Assembly (NCBI GenBank): GCA_011090425.1
Contig: PHGD01000010.1
Coordinates: 1 to 64,000 of the forward strand
Source: Nitrospira sp. LK70
Lineage (GTDB): Bacteria > Nitrospirota > Nitrospiria > Nitrospirales > Nitrospiraceae
Length of the DNA stretch: 64,000 nt
Reading direction: 5' to 3'
Part shown: positions 19,466 through 26,598 of the stretch, piece by piece
How positions within the stretch are numbered: the first letter of the stretch is position 1
Layout of the letters: every line of letters starts with the position of its first letter
Notes under the pieces: generated by a model
The model's input: only the letters and a program-made list of their open reading frames with translations
What the model was told of the DNA's origin: nothing
Databases searched by the model: none
Made by a program: the position numbers and the translations under genes

Positions 19466-20788
19466 ATGCATAAGCTCCTGATTGTTCAGCCAAGCCACTA
19501 TCGAGACAAGTCGGATTTCTCCATCTATAAGACTAAGAACCGAACCCTCGCAGGCCTCACCCTCCCTTATCTCGCGGCGCTGACACCCCGCGATTGGCGC
19601 GTTGAATTGGTCGACGAACAGGTGATGGACATTGACTTTGATGCCTCGGTAGACGTGGTTGCCATTACCGCATGGACGATCAATTCCTTCCGTGCCTACG
19701 ATATCGCGCGTAAGTTCAGAGACAGGGGTATTCCTGTGATAATGGGAGGTCCCCACACCTTTTTCCATAGCGAGGAAGCTGCCGAACACTGTGATGCCGT
19801 CGGAATCGGAGAGGGTGAAGATATTTGGCCGATGATGTTGCACGATGCAGCGGTAGGAAGACTCAAAAAGTTCTATCGTGCGAGTGCCCCACACGACCTC
19901 AAAGGGTTACCCCTGCCTCGATATGAGTTGATGAACGGCAAGGGACCTCGATGGATACAGACCTATTCAGTCCAATCTTCCAGAGGATGTCCTTTCAAGT
20001 GCGAGTTCTGCTCAGAACGGTTTTATGTGGGCACGCGCTATCGGTTTCGCCCGGTTCAGGAGATCGTCGAGGAGATCAGACACATCAAAGCCAAGAACGT
20101 CTTTTTCGCCGATAGTATGTTCGCCGGGAAAAAAGACCATTCGATGGAGCTCATGGAAGCGTTGATTCCCCTGAAGATACGCTGGTCAACCCTGTGGACC
20201 GCATACCTATGCAGGGATCAGGAATTCATGGATCTCGCCAAGAAGAGCGGGTTGCTTCATGTGAATATGGGCATGGAAAGTATCAGCCGTGAGGTACTGG
20301 CCGCCATGAACAAGAAGTTCAATAAGGTGGACCAATATGAGGAGATCATCTCCAACCTGCGTAAGAGAGGCATCAGCTACTCCATGAATTTTGTGTTCGG
20401 CTACGACGAGGAGAGCCCCGAAGCCTTCGACGCAACGCTCGCGTTCCTTGAACATCACAAAGTCCCGGTGGCGTATTTTTACACCCTCCGTCCACACAAA
20501 GGGACACCTCTCTATGACCGGTTCAGAGCCGATCATCGCCTCATTGACGAAACGCAACTGAATCGATGGCCCGGCAACTCCTGTGAAATCAAACCGAAGA
20601 ACTGTTCAGCATCGGAACTCGATGACCGCATCAGGACGATGTACGGTCGTTTTTTCTCTCCACTGTCTATGCTGAGAAGACTTCCTCTTCCTGTGACCAA
20701 GGCCCATATGACATCGTGGTTTCTCAACATTGCCCAACGAAGAATGTCTCGGTGGGATCGATCCATCATGAACCACGACTGGACCTAG
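19466..20788 (+). CDS. B12-binding-domain radical SAM protein
   Basis: The chosen ATG (19466) has GCAAGGAGG 8 bp upstream; an ATG-like start 63 bp earlier has none. The 440-residue protein has an N-terminal cobalamin-binding-type Rossmann domain (about 1-140: VVAITAWTINSFRAYDIARKF, VIMGGPHTFF, AVGIGEGEDIW) that lacks the DxHxxG base, so B12 may bind without the lower His or not at all. The radical SAM core has C-x3-C-x2-C as CPFKCEFC near residue 178. Related proteins carry out methylations or rearrangements of lipids and secondary metabolites; the substrate is unknown. It stands alone. Confidence 0.82.
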   Translation: MHKLLIVQPSHYRDKSDFSIYKTKNRTLAGLTLPYLAALTPRDWRVELVDEQVMDIDFDASVDVVAITAWTINSFRAYDIARKFRDRGIPVIMGGPHTFFHSEEAAEHCDAVGIGEGEDIWPMMLHDAAVGRLKKFYRASAPHDLKGLPLPRYELMNGKGPRWIQTYSVQSSRGCPFKCEFCSERFYVGTRYRFRPVQEIVEEIRHIKAKNVFFADSMFAGKKDHSMELMEALIPLKIRWSTLWTAYLCRDQEFMDLAKKSGLLHVNMGMESISREVLAAMNKKFNKVDQYEEIISNLRKRGISYSMNFVFGYDEESPEAFDATLAFLEHHKVPVAYFYTLRPHKGTPLYDRFRADHRLIDETQLNRWPGNSCEIKPKNCSASELDDRIRTMYGRFFSPLSMLRRLPLPVTKAHMTSWFLNIAQRRMSRWDRSIMNHDWT

Positions 20789-20903
20789 CTCACCATGCGT
20801 AATTCCTCCGACAACAAATGAACAGAACAATGGCCGGGCTGGGCTAGCCTGGGTGTGACGAACACCTCACGCGGGGGCAGGATAACTCCCACGAAGGTAA
20901 CGA

Positions 20904-21002
20904 GTCGACCATCAGCTCTACCAATGACAGCGCATCGCCTTAGAAACCGCCGCTATCGCCACCGTCAGCATCTTCCAATCATGCCTCGGCATGCTGGGAT
21001 GA
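20904..21002 (+). pseudogene. Decayed, internally deleted copy of rsmE 3' end
   Basis: Reading to the TGA at 21000-21002 gives RIALETAAIATVSIFQSCL then GMLG-stop. The end matches RsmE (ETAAIAAISIVQARLGKLG-stop) at about 14 of 19 positions. The start (GACCATCAGCT...CGCATCGCCTTAGAA) matches an internal part of rsmE at 18712-18753. About 270 bp of rsmE between those parts is missing, and a TGG codon has become TGA at 20924. Weak similarity continues past the stop. So a duplicate of rsmE existed here and has rotted. Confidence 0.75.
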
Positions 21003-21168
21003 CCGAACCTGATACTACCGGAAGGACGGCTATTCCTTTCGCCTTGTCATGGCTACCAGAGTTGGCCGTTAAGGGAAATCTAGAATGGGGAATACACGAA
21101 AGCAAGACCAGGCCCAACTGCGGAAGTTGGGTTAGTCTTCCCGTTTGATCAGGCTATATAAGTATGTC

Positions 21169-21426
21169 ATGAACGATGCACAGGTTGGAAAGATCAAGCG
21201 ACACGCTGGAGTAATCGCAGAGACCCTCCGGGGTGATATCCGCCAAATCACTGAGGACCATTCAGGCATTCGACATGGATTGTAGGAGAACCAGGATGAA
21301 TTCAAGGAAATGTACGTCCTCATGCGGCTTTTTTGTTCAAAACTCGACCAACGAATCTGCCCACTCGAAACAGACATCTCCACGCTCAAAGCCAGGATGG
21401 ATCGTCTCGAGACCCACCACGCCTAA
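21169..21426 (+). pseudogene. Small coiled-coil protein gene with internal stop
   Basis: From ATG 21169 an 85-codon frame reads MNDAQVGKIKRHAGVIAETL... to ...KARMDRLETHHA-stop at 21426, interrupted by TAG at 21283-21285 (codon 39). The second half has heptad-like spacing (LDQRI-PLETDISTLKARMDRLE), as in short coiled-coil proteins encoded beside toxin or phage genes in many bacteria. Reading through the stop gives a coherent protein, which supports a broken gene rather than chance. Function unknown. Confidence 0.55.
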
Positions 21427-21468
21427 CTTTTGTCGGCTATCCCCATACGAGATACAGCATGACAAGGT

Positions 21469-21629
21469 CTAACAAGTTGCGGAAAAACCCTCCGTTCATC
21501 CTTCAGGATCTGCATGACGAACGGAGTGGTCATTGAATATGCTGAGGTTTTCCGTTCGTGCTTAGCTCATCGACTGACTCAGGACATACCTGTCGAAGCA
21601 CACCCATCGAATTTTCCGCAGCCTGTTAG
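21469..21629. repeat. 161-bp MITE/REP-like inverted-repeat element
   Basis: The ends CTAACAAGTTGCGGAAAA (21469-21486) and TTTTCCGCAGCCTGTTAG (21612-21629) are inverted repeats with 16 of 18 bases matching. Inside are a second inverted pair CTCCGTTC/GAACGGAG and the string TGTGCTTCGACAG on the minus strand. It carries no gene. The same string and end recur at 52954-53000, so it belongs to a dispersed family in this genome. Confidence 0.7.
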
Positions 21630-21646
21630 AGATCGCGGGTAGGGAT

Positions 21647-22249
21647 TCACAGATGAAAATAGCAGTAGTCTCTCGAAGCGTCGCTCAAATACCCGGCGGG
21701 GCGATATCTCCATACTGTCGCAAGCGCGTGGCAAGCCAGGAGCCTGAGATTCACCTGCAAGAGCTCGCCGGAGACATCCGCTGGAACATCCATCCGCGCC
21801 AGGCCGCTCCATGCATCTTGTTCATTCCAGACGAAGAGACTCTGTACGGTGACCGTCAATTGTTCCGTATCCTTATTCTGCGATGAGTATACGAGCACGA
21901 CCTGTTCCGCTTTCAACGACCTGGCTTGGGACAACGCGGCATTTCGTTCACAACCGTCACATGATTCCACCTCTTGCCGAGGGGATGCCGTATCCAGAAC
22001 GATCAACTTATGGCCCTGCAACCATGTCTGCACCGCCTTACGCAGGGCAGGATCCTCCGCCCACACGAACAGGCTCGTGCCTTCTCCAGGAATAGCTCGG
22101 AAGGAGCCGCCGGTATAGATGTGATTGAGGTCCCCGACGCAGCCCGACGAGAGGAGCCCGACAATCAGCAACAGATTCCATCGCACCCGCACGAGCCTAT
22201 TCGATGCGAAGGTTCGGAGAGCCGTCAGGTACAGGAATAACTGGTACAT
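21647..22249 (-). CDS. Putative lipoprotein, unknown function
   Basis: The reading frame carries a signal peptide ending in lipobox LSSGC, so the mature protein would be lipid-anchored and about 165 residues long. The ATG at 22249 overlaps the end of the upstream lipoprotein gene; a GTG about 28 residues in would give a more usual 18-residue signal peptide. Four cysteines, including CDGC, occur in the mature part. No domain is recognised. The 25-bp overlap with the preceding lipoprotein gene suggests translational coupling and a shared envelope complex. Confidence 0.6.
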   Translation of the reverse strand: MYQLFLYLTALRTFASNRLVRVRWNLLLIVGLLSSGCVGDLNHIYTGGSFRAIPGEGTSLFVWAEDPALRKAVQTWLQGHKLIVLDTASPRQEVESCDGCERNAALSQARSLKAEQVVLVYSSQNKDTEQLTVTVQSLFVWNEQDAWSGLARMDVPADVSGELLQVNLRLLACHALATVWRYRPAGYLSDASRDYCYFHL

Positions 22250-22923
22250 GGTGTTGCAACCAAGTCCGACCACCTAAATGAGAAGAAGAACAAGACCGTG
22301 TATTGATTATAGAAGGCCGATCCCTCATACCATGCGGTCGATCGAACCAGTTCACCAGTCCGGACATCATAGACATCTATCGTGAAACGGGCGTAGGCCT
22401 GTTGCCGCTGTTCCTCAAATATGGTTATCTGCGGTAACGCAAAGGGGATGAGGACGCTCTGAACCGGCGGCATACCGAAAAAAAACTTTCCCTGTTCCGT
22501 CCCCAGCGCTTCTACGACGACGCGAAAGAGGTACCGGGTTTCCTCACCACGTATCCGCAAGGGGAAGCCCAACTCCCCCAGGCGAGCCTCAATCTTGCCC
22601 TGCATGACAGGCAGATCGGAGGCCTCATGGCGAACGACCTGCGGCTCCGGTGGAGTGATGGGGCTGATGATTTGAGGTGTGGCAAACGACGCCTGTAGGA
22701 GCGACCGATCATGGGGGAAGCCGGCTATCTCTACGACCACCGGCTGTCCCGAAGGTACCGGACTAGAGAGATGCTTCACACTCCTTGTGATGGCCTGACT
22801 CAGAAGCAACTGCTCTATCGCAGTCCTGGATGTGCGGGTCGGCTCACGGGGCCCCACACAACTGGATAGAAGCGAGGAGGAGACGACGACCACAAGGAGG
22901 ATGGATTTTCTGAATCTTGGCAC
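22225..22923 (-). CDS. Putative lipoprotein, unknown function
   Basis: From GTG 22923 the product is about 232 residues with a hydrophobic signal ILLVVVVSSSLLSSC, a clear lipobox. A TTG two codons earlier (22929) is another possible start. The mature part contains a patterned region (ARLGELGFPLRIRGEETRYLFRVVVEALG, ARFTIDVYDVRTGELVRST) resembling the beta-rich domains of small envelope lipoproteins. It heads a two-gene unit with the overlapping lipoprotein at 21647. Confidence 0.62.
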   Translation of the reverse strand: MPRFRKSILLVVVVSSSLLSSCVGPREPTRTSRTAIEQLLLSQAITRSVKHLSSPVPSGQPVVVEIAGFPHDRSLLQASFATPQIISPITPPEPQVVRHEASDLPVMQGKIEARLGELGFPLRIRGEETRYLFRVVVEALGTEQGKFFFGMPPVQSVLIPFALPQITIFEEQRQQAYARFTIDVYDVRTGELVRSTAWYEGSAFYNQYTVLFFFSFRWSDLVATPCTSYSCT

Positions 22924-22929
22924 GATCAA

Positions 22930-23489
22930 GCAACCCGCACCCTGCTCTGTGATGAAGTGCTCGCTTGAACGGGTCGATCGCAGCTCATGAAAGGAATCTA
23001 CTGAAGGCTGACATTCTTTTCAAGCGGGACCACTGACGGGATACATCTCATGGCTCGGATGACAGGCCCTATTCGAAACAGAAGTGAAGTCGGAAATAGA
23101 AGTGGGGTTGGACCTTGCACTGTGCATGATGCAGCCGAATAGATCCGACCTCCCGGCAACCGTCCAGATCGCTGGCCTCCACCTGATGCTCAGTTTCCAT
23201 CTCGTCGTTGTACCCGGCACGACAGATGCGTTCGGTCCGTCCTGCTAGGTGTTTTACGAGGTGTGCTCGAGGGAGAAGATTTGTTTCACTACAGGGGGTT
23301 ACGGGCAAGACATCGGCCTGTGGCGTTGCAGCGAGGCGGTCATGTTCGTCACCGCCTCATTCGCCCAGGCCGGTGTACTGGATGGGAGGGCAACCCTTCC
23401 CAATCGATAGGCCAGCGCAGTGGTTGCCCGCTCAGTGGACCTCAGAACAGGCTGGATGCTGACGTTGGAAGCCTGAACGAAGCACGCTC
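22930..23489. other. Intergenic region, nothing recognised
   Basis: 560 bp between the divergent lipoprotein pair and alkA. Both strands have short open frames, but none has a ribosome site plus plausible protein composition. Promoters for both directions are presumably here; no box could be assigned with confidence. Confidence 0.35.
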
Positions 23490-24398
23490 ATGGATCATGC
23501 GCGGATCGACTTTGTGTTGCATCCCGTGCAGCCCTTTCGACTTGATCTCACCGTCTGGGCATTGCGGCGGCGTCCGAACAATGCCATGGATCGCTGGGAG
23601 GAAGGGATCTACAAGCGGACGATTGTCGTGGGTGCAGCGCCGGTTCAGGTGGCTGTCACACAGCAGAACAGCACACTGACCGCCACCGCCACCGGAACTC
23701 AATTGCCGTCTACGACGCAGGTAGACGTGACGGCTGCATTGGACCGGTTGCTAGGCCTGGGGGTAGATCTTCGCGAATTCTATCGGTTGGCGTCGCAAGA
23801 AACAAAGCTGCATCAGTTGGCTCGACGTTTTCTTGGAATGAAGCCGCCTCGTTTTCATAGTGTGTTCGAAGCATTGGTCAACGCAATCGCGTGCCAGCAA
23901 CTCAGCTTGACCGTCGGGATCGCCTTGTTGAATCGTTTAACGGAGCGCTGCGGGTTAGGAAGCCGCAGCGAAGGCCGCGCGTTTCCACGTCCAGACGATC
24001 TGGGCGAGGTCGATGCCCAAGCGCTGAGAGCATTGGGATATAGCCGAAGCAAGGGACAGGCCGTCATCGATGCAGCCCGAGCGATGAGGGAAGGCAAACT
24101 CGACCCCGATGGGTTCGCGACCATGGATGACAATGAGACGGTAAATCAGTTGATGGAGTTGCGAGGAGTGGGCCGTTGGACCGCTGAATACACGTTGCTG
24201 CGCGGCCTCGGTCGGATTCATCAGTTTCCTGGCGATGATGTCGGGGCACAGAAGAGTCTCCATCGATGGTTGCGGCTGAAACGACCACCGGACTATGACC
24301 ATGTCCGTAAGGTCCTGCGGAAGTGGCATCCCTACGGCGGATTGATTTACTTTCACTTGTTGCTGGACGGGCTCGACCAAAGGGGATGGGTGGTATGA
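23490..24398 (+). CDS. alkA: DNA-3-methyladenine glycosylase II
   Basis: A 302-residue HhH-GPD glycosylase that removes alkylated bases. Residues 1 to about 100 are the N-terminal beta domain (FRLDLTVWALRRRPNN). The core contains NAIACQQLSLTVG near 131-143, the helix-hairpin-helix LMELRGVGRWTAEYTLLRGLG near 213-233, and the catalytic Asp in FPGDDVGAQ. Length and order match AlkA. No ada gene or methylation box is nearby. Confidence 0.88.
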   Translation: MDHARIDFVLHPVQPFRLDLTVWALRRRPNNAMDRWEEGIYKRTIVVGAAPVQVAVTQQNSTLTATATGTQLPSTTQVDVTAALDRLLGLGVDLREFYRLASQETKLHQLARRFLGMKPPRFHSVFEALVNAIACQQLSLTVGIALLNRLTERCGLGSRSEGRAFPRPDDLGEVDAQALRALGYSRSKGQAVIDAARAMREGKLDPDGFATMDDNETVNQLMELRGVGRWTAEYTLLRGLGRIHQFPGDDVGAQKSLHRWLRLKRPPDYDHVRKVLRKWHPYGGLIYFHLLLDGLDQRGWVV

Positions 24399-24429
24399 GT
24401 CTGCACCAGGAACACCTAAGGAACCGATC

Positions 24430-24520
24430 GAGAGAAAAAGTACCTGGATGCGAGGAGAGAAAAAAGCGATCGCCGCACGATCCGGCAGCTTAGAGAATGT
24501 CCAGGAATCGGCTTGGGCTG
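24430..24520 (+). pseudogene. Decayed copy of the DUF488 gene 3' end
   Basis: TACCTGGATGCGAGG (24441-24455) is identical to the DUF488 gene at 28856-28870, and the match continues, with substitutions, through GGCAGC and into sequence beyond that gene's stop (TCCAG-ATCGGCTT at about 24500-24512 against 28916-28929). The translated frame KKYLDARREKK corresponds to KEYLDARGGKK. It is a fragment without start, left from a duplication. Confidence 0.55.
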
Positions 24521-24577
24521 TCTTGTAGTCACTGAAGGGTTGAGATCACCGTCACGATTAAACAGGAGCGCACGAGC

Positions 24578-25582
24578 ATGCTGGTGACGCCCGAACGCAA
24601 TCGTCGGAATCGAAGGGACGCCTTCGTCGTCACGATCCTCATGGCAGTGACTTCGGGGATAGGGGGGTGGTTTTTCCCTCCCGCACTGATTGTTCTGGGG
24701 TTGTGTCCGTTTGTGTTCTGGCGGCTACGACGACAGTGTCTTCGGCGGTTGGCAGTGATCACACGACCGTTCCCTGAGCACTGGGAGCGAATTCTTCGTT
24801 CTCACGTCGCGTTCTTTCGTGCGCTGGACGACTCGGAGAAGGAGCGATTCAGACAATTGATGAAGGTCTTTCTCGATGAAGTTCGGATCACGGGAATCCA
24901 AACAGACGTCGATGACACGATTCGGGTCCTCGTCGCTGCCAGTGCCGTGATTCCCATCTTCGGGTTCCATGATTGGGAATACCATCGCCTGAGTGAGGTG
25001 CTGATCTACCCAACCTCGTTCGACGACGCGTTTCAAATGAATGGACAACCGAATGAGAACATCGTTGGGATGGCCGGTCTGGAACATCTAAGCGGCATGG
25101 TGATTCTTTCCAAACCGGCTCTCCTGGCGGGATTCGAAAATCAATCAAGCAAGGACAATGTGGGTGTTCATGAGTTTGCACACGTTGTCGAGAAGGAAGA
25201 GACCGACTACGGTCTCCCGCAAGAGGTTCCCTGGGAGGTGGTCAAACATTGGATTCAATACGTGGCGCGAGAACTGGCCCGTCCTCCGAAGAATCGTTCC
25301 CACATCAACCCATATGCCTACACGAACGAACATGAATTCTTCGCGGTGCTCGCCGCGTATTTCTTCAAGTCTCCCGATGTCTTATTGAAACAAGATCCCG
25401 CCTTGTACCGCATGCTTCAGGACATGTTCCACCAGAACACGAACGATCTTCTCAGGCTGGTGCCTAAGCCCCGCCGGAGATACGGTCGGAACGCTCCCTG
25501 CCCGTGCGGCAGTGGCAAGAAATATAAGATGTGTTGTCTGTTGAACGGAGAGCGGACACCGGACTTCGGAGTCGTCGTATGA
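24578..25582 (+). CDS. MtfA-like zinc metallopeptidase with C-terminal SEC-C motif
   Basis: The 334-residue protein begins with a basic segment and one or two hydrophobic stretches (FVVTILMAVTSGIGGWFFPPALIVLGLCPFVFW), so it is probably membrane anchored. The MtfA domain carries zinc motif HEFAH near 192-196 and a downstream glutamate in HEFFAVLAAYFF near 252. The C-terminus GRNAPCPCGSGKKYKMCC is a SEC-C zinc knuckle as found in SecA. E. coli MtfA (about 265) is a soluble protein that titrates the Mlc glucose repressor; the membrane segment and SEC-C tail here are additions. Confidence 0.8.
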   Translation: MLVTPERNRRNRRDAFVVTILMAVTSGIGGWFFPPALIVLGLCPFVFWRLRRQCLRRLAVITRPFPEHWERILRSHVAFFRALDDSEKERFRQLMKVFLDEVRITGIQTDVDDTIRVLVAASAVIPIFGFHDWEYHRLSEVLIYPTSFDDAFQMNGQPNENIVGMAGLEHLSGMVILSKPALLAGFENQSSKDNVGVHEFAHVVEKEETDYGLPQEVPWEVVKHWIQYVARELARPPKNRSHINPYAYTNEHEFFAVLAAYFFKSPDVLLKQDPALYRMLQDMFHQNTNDLLRLVPKPRRRYGRNAPCPCGSGKKYKMCCLLNGERTPDFGVVV

Positions 25583-25724
25583 AGAACATCAGCCGGAGGT
25601 CATGAACGTCATCTGGGTTGCCGTCGAGCGCCGAGATGCGGGCTGATTCGATACAAGCGCATGAAGGTTGCGCACGAGACGAGATGTCGCAGAGCTGTCT
25701 CTTAACGAGAAAGTGAGGTGTAGC

Positions 25725-25946
25725 ATGTCGCGAAAGCAGGTTAAGACGAGACCAACAGCTTCTGGTCGTACCGCAGAACGAGAGGAGGACCCGCTTGCTT
25801 ACGAAATGTGGCTGACTGATGAAGCTGAACATGGACCGGTGGAAGAGCGAGGGGCCGCAGAAGACCTCTTACTTTCAGAACTTCAACGTCGAGGACCTAG
25901 GAAGCGGTCCGGAAACAACGCATCTAGAAGAAAAAGATCGACGTAA
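25725..25946 (+). CDS. Small hypothetical protein (73 aa), Arg/Glu-rich
   Basis: The ATG at 25725 follows AAGTGAGGTG. The product MSRKQVKTRPTASG... has a mixed-charge middle (PLAYEMWLTDEAEHGPVEERGAAEDLL) and a very basic tail (RRGPRKRSGNN...RRKRS). No family recognised. A different frame in the same stretch is also open, so this is tentative. Confidence 0.35.
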   Translation: MSRKQVKTRPTASGRTAEREEDPLAYEMWLTDEAEHGPVEERGAAEDLLLSELQRRGPRKRSGNNASRRKRST

Positions 25947-26304
25947 CCGCTTGTCCTATTCGGACGGTGTAGAGGCAAACCAATCGCGGCTGAGGCCATG
26001 GGAAGATGAATCTCAGGAAGTTCCAACACCGAACGAGATGTCGTCCCAGCCTCTACAAGAGTCCTTGTTCTCGTGAGGACAAATTGACGCGAAGTTTTGT
26101 GACATCTGAGTCGAATACTCAAGGATATCGGCTCAGCCTAACGTCGTGTAGGGTCACGGAACGGCACGATTCCACAGTTCGCTGAGGCAAGGCCCCTTGA
26201 CTGAGAGCGGTCTTTTGTAACGGAGACAATCTAACTCAGAGGCTCCGAGTCTGGAGCCACTCTGCCGCACAAGGCCATCGCTCGGGATGAGGAGGGACGT
26301 CATC
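25947..26304. other. Intergenic region before the phosphoketolase fragment
   Basis: 358 bp with no supported gene. The last 15 bp contain GAGGAGGGACGTC, the ribosome site of the phosphoketolase fragment. The rest of a phosphoketolase gene cannot be recognised in any frame here. Confidence 0.4.
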
Positions 26305-26541
26305 ATGAATCCACCGCCGACCGACCTTTTGCATGAAGGCAGTACGCCACTCGCGCTGGCCATCCTCAACGAGGAGGACCGGTTCAGTTTGGGAATCGGC
26401 GTCATCGATCGAGTTCCGGGGCTCCAAGAGTCCGGAGCTCACGTCAAGAACTGGCTCCAGGATCAAATCCTGGAGCACCTCGCCTATGCTCATGAGCACG
26501 GCATCGATCCGCCGGAGGTCCGAAACTGGAAATGGCCGTAG
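26305..26541 (+). pseudogene. Phosphoketolase (xfp) C-terminal fragment
   Basis: The 78-codon frame from ATG 26305 reads ...LALAILNEEDRFSLGIGVIDRVPGL... and ends HGIDPPEVRNWKWP. Both parts match the last 60 residues of bacterial phosphoketolases (LNDLDRFHLVMDVIDRVP and EHGEDMPEVRDWKW type). A whole enzyme is about 790 residues. The fragment nevertheless keeps a good ribosome site (GGAGGG) and lies 57 bp before transketolase, so it may still be translated. Either a remnant or a small domain protein; remnant is more likely. Confidence 0.7.
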
Positions 26542-26598
26542 ACATAAAGAAGCGCCGCGAGTACGCGGATTCTTTTTTCACCGAAAAGGAATGGACTT

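Noticed and set aside
20855-21148. 97-codon open frame after the radical SAM gene
   Set aside because: It covers the decayed rsmE copy in a different phase and looks non-protein-like (HRLRNRRYRHRQH).
25819-26076. 85-codon frame overlapping the 73-residue hypothetical gene
   Set aside because: It has no ribosome site and starts inside the other frame; only one of the two can be real and the earlier one has the better start.
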